DNA of 64,000 nucleotides from an uncultured Alphaproteobacteria bacterium. GTDB taxonomy: Bacteria; Pseudomonadota; Alphaproteobacteria; Rhodobacterales; Rhodobacteraceae. The notes beneath the pieces are model-generated. The model saw nothing but the letters and a program-made list of their open reading frames with translations, was not told the origin of the DNA and made no database searches. Below, one piece after another: positions 58,967 to 64,000 of this stretch. Location of the stretch: positions 367,213 to 431,212 of the forward strand of contig CACGWW010000001.1 in NCBI GenBank assembly GCA_902576905.1. Direction: 5' to 3'. How positions within the stretch are numbered: position 1 is the stretch's first letter; every line of letters starts with the position of its first letter. Position numbers and translations under genes: made by a program.

Positions 58967-59467
58967 CTAAGACTTGCCAATCATCTGTACCCACCAAACT
59001 TTTCCGGTGCTATCCTGATACCAACTTAGCCCTAGATCGGTCGCAGTGGGGTCCAGAATAATTTCTCTTCCAATATTACTTTTGAACCAGACATTCAATA
59101 CATCATACTCACCCTCATACGTCTCCGAAACGTTTTCACCAAGCACTAAGCCCTCAAAACCTGCAATTTTTGCCCTATCTATTGCTGAAGATGCATCTGA
59201 ACCGTAGTTCCAGGCTCGCTGTTGTCTGGCTATGTCAAAAGCATGTGTCTTCGATGCTGCTGAAAGACTGGATGAGTACTTTAGTGAGGATCTTCCATTT
59301 TCCAGTCTTAAGGCATTAACCATTTCTAGGTGTCTTGATTTTAGAGCAGTCACGTTGAAGCTAGAAATAACCCCTGACTTAGAGTAACCATGGTAGACGT
59401 CTGTATTTGTACCAACACATCCTACTAAAATAGCCAAAAGCAATAGTTTTAATATAAAATTGTTCAT
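58967..59467 (-). CDS. CAP (SCP/PR-1) domain lipoprotein
   Basis: Lipobox LLAILVGC; VNALRLENGRSSLKYSSSLSAASKTHAFDIARQ; VLGENVSETYE; GLSWYQDSTGKVWWVQMIG. Confidence 0.88.
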   Translation of the reverse strand: MNNFILKLLLLAILVGCVGTNTDVYHGYSKSGVISSFNVTALKSRHLEMVNALRLENGRSSLKYSSSLSAASKTHAFDIARQQRAWNYGSDASSAIDRAKIAGFEGLVLGENVSETYEGEYDVLNVWFKSNIGREIILDPTATDLGLSWYQDSTGKVWWVQMIGKS

Positions 59468-59572
59468 ATATCTATAAGTCTTTTGTTCTAATGTTAGAAA
59501 TACTAAGTTAATTTTTAATTCATATGCAATTAGTTGTTTTATAGTAAATAGTTTTCAACTATTAATGTAAAA

Positions 59573-60151
59573 ATGACCAAAGCAGTCTCCAACATATTAA
59601 TATCATCGCTACTATTATTTGTTTATGCAGTAATAAGCAACCCTATTATTGCCCAGACAGCAGTAGACTTTGGTAAAGATGGAAAACCAAAACACAACAT
59701 TTTCTCATTCAGAGTACAAACTTGGCAGGATCATTTTAAGGATTTGAATAAAGGGGCAATACTCGTTGACACCAAAACGCGATCATTACATTATTGGGGT
59801 AAGAATGGAAAAGAGTATAAGGTCTTTCCAACCTCCGTCCCCCTAAATGAAGAATTGACACGACTCGGGTATACAAAAGTTACAAAAAAAGTAATTGGAC
59901 CTGAATGGAGGCCTACAAAAAAAATGAGGAAAAGAGATCCCAAGCTCCCTGAGTTTATGCCTCCAGGCCCTGATAACCCTCTGGGATCCCACGCACTTTA
60001 TCTAAGTTGGCCGAGTTATCGTATTCATGGAACAAGTGATACTAGAAAAATTGGAAGGCAAAGCTCTTCTGGATGCATAGGGCTATATAATGAACAAATT
60101 GAAGAGCTTTTCAATTTAGTCGAGATTGGAACGCCTGTTAGAATTCTATAG
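59573..60151 (+). CDS. L,D-transpeptidase (ErfK/YbiS/YcfS) family protein
   Basis: Signal peptide; PGPDNPLGSHALYLSWPSYRIHGT; SSSGCIGLYNEQIEELF. Confidence 0.93.
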   Translation: MTKAVSNILISSLLLFVYAVISNPIIAQTAVDFGKDGKPKHNIFSFRVQTWQDHFKDLNKGAILVDTKTRSLHYWGKNGKEYKVFPTSVPLNEELTRLGYTKVTKKVIGPEWRPTKKMRKRDPKLPEFMPPGPDNPLGSHALYLSWPSYRIHGTSDTRKIGRQSSSGCIGLYNEQIEELFNLVEIGTPVRIL

Positions 60152-61022
60152 AATTAATATGAATCGCAGAGAGCCCCTCTTTAAATGAGGGAAAGGTTAG
60201 CTTATATTTCAATTCATCTTTGAGCCTAGTGTTTGATACTTTTTTTTCTTCTTTGTAAAAACTTCTCGCCATTTCACTGACCAAATCACTTTCCAAACTG
60301 ACTGTCTGTGGGCATTTTTTTTTAAGTAAACTCGCAGCGAATTGTGCTACATCCAATTGCGTTGCAGGCAAATCGTCAGACAAGTTGAAAATCGTAGCTT
60401 CCGATTTAGAGCTTATAGCCATCTCGATTGCGCCTACTATATCGTCAACATGAATTCTGTTAAACAGATGAGCTGGTTTATTGACTATATAAACCCTTTC
60501 ATTTGCCAATAAACGATCAATTAGACTTCTTCCAGGCCCATATATACCTGCCAACCTGAAAATCACAGTTTTTATGGAAAAATTTTCTCCAAATATTAGC
60601 CATGATTTTTCGGCCGCAACTCTTGAAATACTTCTCTCTAGATTAGGTTCGAGCACTGTATCCTCTGTAACCCAGCCACCTTTTTTTTTATCTCCATAAA
60701 CACTAGTTGTTGATAGATATCCTGCCCATTTTATTCTTTTGCTATTTTTTCTGAATAAATACCCATAATTCTCGATAACTGGATCCTTACTATTTTCTGG
60801 CGGAGCCGTGCTCAAAATATATGAATTCTTGCTGAGGATACTCTCAATTTTTTCCTCATCATCGAAAAAAACCGGTGTGGCATTAAGTGATTTAATTTCT
60901 TCGGCCTTTTCCTTAAATCTCGTCGTACAAAACACTTCCCAATTTTTTTTTGAGAATTTCTTGCACATAAATTTGGCTGTGTATCCAAAGCCAAAAATTA
61001 ACAATATATTTTTCTTATTCAT
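60138..61022 (-). CDS. NAD(P)-dependent epimerase/dehydratase family protein (YeeZ-like)
   Basis: LLIFGFGYTAKFMCKKF; LSTTSVYGDKKGGWVTED; FRLAGIYGPGRSLID; NRIHVDDIVGAI. Confidence 0.88.
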   Translation of the reverse strand: MNKKNILLIFGFGYTAKFMCKKFSKKNWEVFCTTRFKEKAEEIKSLNATPVFFDDEEKIESILSKNSYILSTAPPENSKDPVIENYGYLFRKNSKRIKWAGYLSTTSVYGDKKKGGWVTEDTVLEPNLERSISRVAAEKSWLIFGENFSIKTVIFRLAGIYGPGRSLIDRLLANERVYIVNKPAHLFNRIHVDDIVGAIEMAISSKSEATIFNLSDDLPATQLDVAQFAASLLKKKCPQTVSLESDLVSEMARSFYKEEKKVSNTRLKDELKYKLTFPSFKEGLSAIHINSIEF

Positions 61023-62055
61023 TTTTTTTTAACTCAGAAATAGACCAAATAGCTGCTTCAGATATAAAATCTACAGAATGACTTTTAAACCCCTCCAGTA
61101 ATTTTATGTATTCTTTTTTTCCACTATTTCCCATCGCATATATTACATTTCTTAAAAATCTATCTGATCCTAATCTTTTTATTACGGTTCCACTAAAATA
61201 ATTCCTGAAGTCACCATCTGAAAAGGTTAGAGCTTTCTCCAAAGCTAAGTCAGAAAAAGTTTCTCTATAATTCTCATTTCTGCTTATTTGTGCAAATTTA
61301 TTCCAGGGACAGACAGCTAAACAATCATCGCATCCAAAAACTCTGTTGCCAATTGATGCTCTAAATTGTTTATCTATAGCGCCCTTGTGTTCGATAGTGA
61401 GATACGCAATGCATTTTCTAGCATCTAGTTTATATGGACCCTCAAAAGCATTAGTGGGACAAATATCCAGACACTTGGTACAAGATCCACAATTATCTTG
61501 CTCTGGTTCATCTGCAAGTAATGGTTTATCTATGTACATTACACCGATAAAAAACCAATTTCCCATATTTCTACTCACCAAATTTGTATGTTTGCCTTGC
61601 CAACCCAAGCCAGATAGTTGTGCTAAAGGTTTTTCCATAACAGGAGCAGTATCGACGAATATTTTTAGCTCACAGTCTAATTTTTTTTTTACCCAAGAGG
61701 CTACGATCTTTAGCTTAGATTTCACTACTTTATGATAATCTCTTTTGGTGGCATAAACTGAGATATTAGATAATTCTTTATCCATCAATTTTTTTAAAGG
61801 GTCTTCTGCTGGAGTATATTCATCTGTAAATACTAAAATTGATTTAACACTTGGCCACAAATTTTCCGGTGCTATTCGATCGTTGATCCTTTTCTCCAAC
61901 CAATCCATACCAGCATTCCAATCATTTTTAATGAAGTCCCTAAATCTTTCTTTTATTGTTTGATCAACCTTGAGAGGATCGGTTATACCAACGGCAGAAA
62001 AACCTGCATCAGAAGCTATCTGTTGAAGTTGTGATTTAAAATCCAATATTTCCAT
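61015..62055 (-). CDS. queG: Epoxyqueuosine reductase
   Basis: VDTAPVMEKPLAQLSGLGWQGKHTNLVS; two 4Fe-4S clusters CGSCTKCLDICPTNAF and CDDCLAVCPWN. Confidence 0.96.
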   Translation of the reverse strand: MEILDFKSQLQQIASDAGFSAVGITDPLKVDQTIKERFRDFIKNDWNAGMDWLEKRINDRIAPENLWPSVKSILVFTDEYTPAEDPLKKLMDKELSNISVYATKRDYHKVVKSKLKIVASWVKKKLDCELKIFVDTAPVMEKPLAQLSGLGWQGKHTNLVSRNMGNWFFIGVMYIDKPLLADEPEQDNCGSCTKCLDICPTNAFEGPYKLDARKCIAYLTIEHKGAIDKQFRASIGNRVFGCDDCLAVCPWNKFAQISRNENYRETFSDLALEKALTFSDGDFRNYFSGTVIKRLGSDRFLRNVIYAMGNSGKKEYIKLLEGFKSHSVDFISEAAIWSISELKKNE

Positions 62056-62056
62056 A

Positions 62057-62728
62057 CTAAAAATCTAAGTCACTATAGTGACCTGCCGGCACAAAGCCAG
62101 GAACTAAGTCCGTTAGCAAACCTGCATTTCTAAAAGCAGGCCTCGATTTAATTTTTGCATACCATTCTTTTATTATTGGCTTAGACTGCCAGTCAATATC
62201 TCCTACATAATCTAATGCCGAAATATGTCCGGCAGCTGAAAAATCGGCTAATGACATTTTCTCCCCAGCTACCCAATTTCTTTTTTCCAAAAGCCATTCC
62301 AAATAATCAAAATGAAACTTTATTTTCTTAAGACCTTCTTTTATTGCACCACTATCAGGTTGACCTATTTTAAAAATCTTTTTGTACACTCTCTCATTAA
62401 GTAAGTTTTTTGTAACTTCATTATAAAATTTATCATCGAACCAAGAGGTTACCCTCCGCGTCTCGAACCTGAGCTTCTTGTCGGCCGGAATAAGTTTTGG
62501 AATTGGGTGAGATTCATCCAAATACTCACATATGGGAGTGCTCTCCGTAAATACATTAGCTCCTTCTTTTAATAATGGCACTTTACCGGAAGGACTAAAT
62601 CTTATGAAATCCAATCTTTTTTCCCAAACGGGTTCATCGATCAATTCAACTTCAAGTTTTTTTTCTGCCAAAACCAGCCTTACTTTTCGACAGAATGGTG
62701 AGAGTGCTAAATGGTGGAGTTTTCTCAT
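62057..62728 (-). CDS. Glutathione S-transferase family protein
   Basis: LALSPFCRKVRLVLAEK; SGKVPLLKEGANVFTESTPICEYLDE. Confidence 0.92.
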   Translation of the reverse strand: MRKLHHLALSPFCRKVRLVLAEKKLEVELIDEPVWEKRLDFIRFSPSGKVPLLKEGANVFTESTPICEYLDESHPIPKLIPADKKLRFETRRVTSWFDDKFYNEVTKNLLNERVYKKIFKIGQPDSGAIKEGLKKIKFHFDYLEWLLEKRNWVAGEKMSLADFSAAGHISALDYVGDIDWQSKPIIKEWYAKIKSRPAFRNAGLLTDLVPGFVPAGHYSDLDF

Positions 62729-62760
62729 AGTTAATTAACCTTACTCTATACCATTTATAA

Positions 62761-63447
62761 TTATAAAAAACAGCTTGATCTGTCATCTTTTTTTAGGAAA
62801 TTGATATCTTTTTTTAATTGTGGAATTCTTACTGTAAAATTAGACTTCAGCTTTTTGGGGCTTCGAGTCTTTGGATTTGGAAGCGTCAACGCAATTCGGA
62901 TTGATTGCTCTCTGGTAAGTTTTTTTGCTGGCTTGTTATAATACTTATCTGAAGCTTGATTAACACCAAATGTCAGCATGCTTGTCTCAACGGTGTTTAG
63001 ATATATTTCGAGAATTCTTCTTTTTGGAATGATGATCTCTATCAAAAAGGTAAAGTACAATTCTATAATTTTTCTTGACCAAGATCTTCCAGACCATAAA
63101 AAAAGATTTTTAGCAAGTTGTTGAGTTATCGTTGACGCGCCTCTTTTTTCCTTTCTTGTAATTACTTTGTAAATCTCTTTTATGTCTAGTCCTAAATGGT
63201 TACAAAAATTAGAATCCTCTGTTGCAACCACTGAAAGGGCGATATTTTCGCCCATATTTGAAATTGGAGTCCAGCTGTACTCTATTTTTCTTTTAAAAAA
63301 ATTGCTCTCCGAAACCATAAAGCTCGTAAAAGGAGGATTAGAAAATCTAAGTAAAAGAACGGTTGACACGGACAGTAATATAAAGAACACACATAATATT
63401 ATGAAAATTCTAGTAGTTTTGTATGCTAAATTTTTAATGTCGCACAC
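62761..63447 (-). CDS. mtgA: Monofunctional biosynthetic peptidoglycan transglycosylase
   Basis: N-terminal TM; VVATEDSNFCNHLGLD; KRGASTITQQLAKNLFLWSGRSWSRKIIE. Confidence 0.93.
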   Translation of the reverse strand: MCDIKNLAYKTTRIFIILCVFFILLSVSTVLLLRFSNPPFTSFMVSESNFFKRKIEYSWTPISNMGENIALSVVATEDSNFCNHLGLDIKEIYKVITRKEKRGASTITQQLAKNLFLWSGRSWSRKIIELYFTFLIEIIIPKRRILEIYLNTVETSMLTFGVNQASDKYYNKPAKKLTREQSIRIALTLPNPKTRSPKKLKSNFTVRIPQLKKDINFLKKDDRSSCFL

Positions 63448-63479
63448 AAAATATTATCTAAATAGGACAATTTTTTTCC

Positions 63480-64000
63480 TCAGTCTGAGAGACTACTATA
63501 GCCCATCAATGCCATGTCTACTGATTTCGCAACTTGCCTACCTTCTCTTATTGCCCACACAACAAGAGACTGACCACGTCGCATATCACCAGCTACCCAC
63601 AATTTATCAAGAGAAGTTTTGTAAGATTTATCATCCGCCAACACATTTCCACGCTTATCCAGGGATACTTCAGTGCCTTTAAAAATCCTATCTGTAATGG
63701 GTGAAACGAAACCCATGGCCAGTAGTACCAAATCTGCTTTGATTACAAACTCAGAGTTTTCTATTTTTTCAAATTTCTCATTTACCCTAATACAATTTAG
63801 AGAACTGATTTTACCATTTTCAACCCCAAAAGATGTTGTTAATACTGAAAATTCTCTATCTGCTCCCTCTTCTTGACTCGAAGAAGTTCTCATCTTGAGA
63901 GGCCAATTTGGCCATGTTAGCATCTTGTCTTCTCTCTCAGGCGGAGCAGGCATAATCTCTAGCTGTGTGACAGACAATGCACCTTGGCGAATTGATGTTC
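63480..64000 (-). CDS. gltD: Glutamate synthase small subunit, C-terminal part (5' end outside window)
   Basis: SVTQLEIMPAPPE; LVLLAMGFVSP; LWVAGDMRRGQSLVVWAIREGRQVAKSVD; frame stays open to the window edge. Confidence 0.93.
   Translation of the reverse strand, partial: TSIRQGALSVTQLEIMPAPPEREDKMLTWPNWPLKMRTSSSQEEGADREFSVLTTSFGVENGKISSLNCIRVNEKFEKIENSEFVIKADLVLLAMGFVSPITDRIFKGTEVSLDKRGNVLADDKSYKTSLDKLWVAGDMRRGQSLVVWAIREGRQVAKSVDMALMGYSSLSD

Noticed and set aside
1-64000. CRISPR arrays, prophage, transposons, toxin-antitoxin or defence islands
   Set aside because: No direct-repeat arrays, integrases, transposases or known defence proteins seen. The window reads as vertically inherited housekeeping and metabolic genes.
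1-64000. tRNA/rRNA genes
   Set aside because: No intergenic segment showed a convincing tRNA T-loop (GGTTCRA) with matching acceptor stem, and there is no room for rRNA. A tRNAscan-SE run would be decisive.

Overview
AT-rich, tightly packed chromosomal segment, most likely from a free-living (probably marine) alphaproteobacterium. This placement is inferred from RegB/RegA, an IalB-family protein, the accD-folC-trxA and mutM-echA-rpsT-dnaA-dnaN-recF gene orders, and gene content. About 60 protein-coding genes are supported. Recognisable blocks are accD'-folC-trxA, an exonuclease I-like gene, tsaE and regB/regA, then ubiH-amidase-ftsK-lolA-xthA. A branched-chain-type ABC transporter operon is followed by a homocysteine methyltransferase, then glpK-glpD. 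A catabolic region holds CaiB-CoA transferase, PhyH, SDR and EamA genes. A seven-gene operon is centred on an SBP56/methanethiol-oxidase-like protein. Then come recF-dnaN-dnaA-rpsT-mutM, xseB-ispA, leuCDB, rlmN, a group of L,D-transpeptidase/CAP genes, queG, mtgA and 'gltD. I found no tRNA, rRNA, CRISPR array, prophage or transposase. The strongest candidates for something undescribed are: (1) a minus-strand structured RNA at about 30139-30240 with an unpaired CCUCCC anti-Shine-Dalgarno motif between two hairpins, both containing G-U pairs that favour the minus strand; (2) the SBP56/MtoX-like operon with GFA, rhodanese, ferredoxin, CoA-binding and FMN oxidase partners; (3) an SbcB-like exonuclease where addAB is usually found; (4) a perfect DnaA box overlapping the predicted regA -10; (5) convergent genes sharing palindromic 4-bp stop codons.
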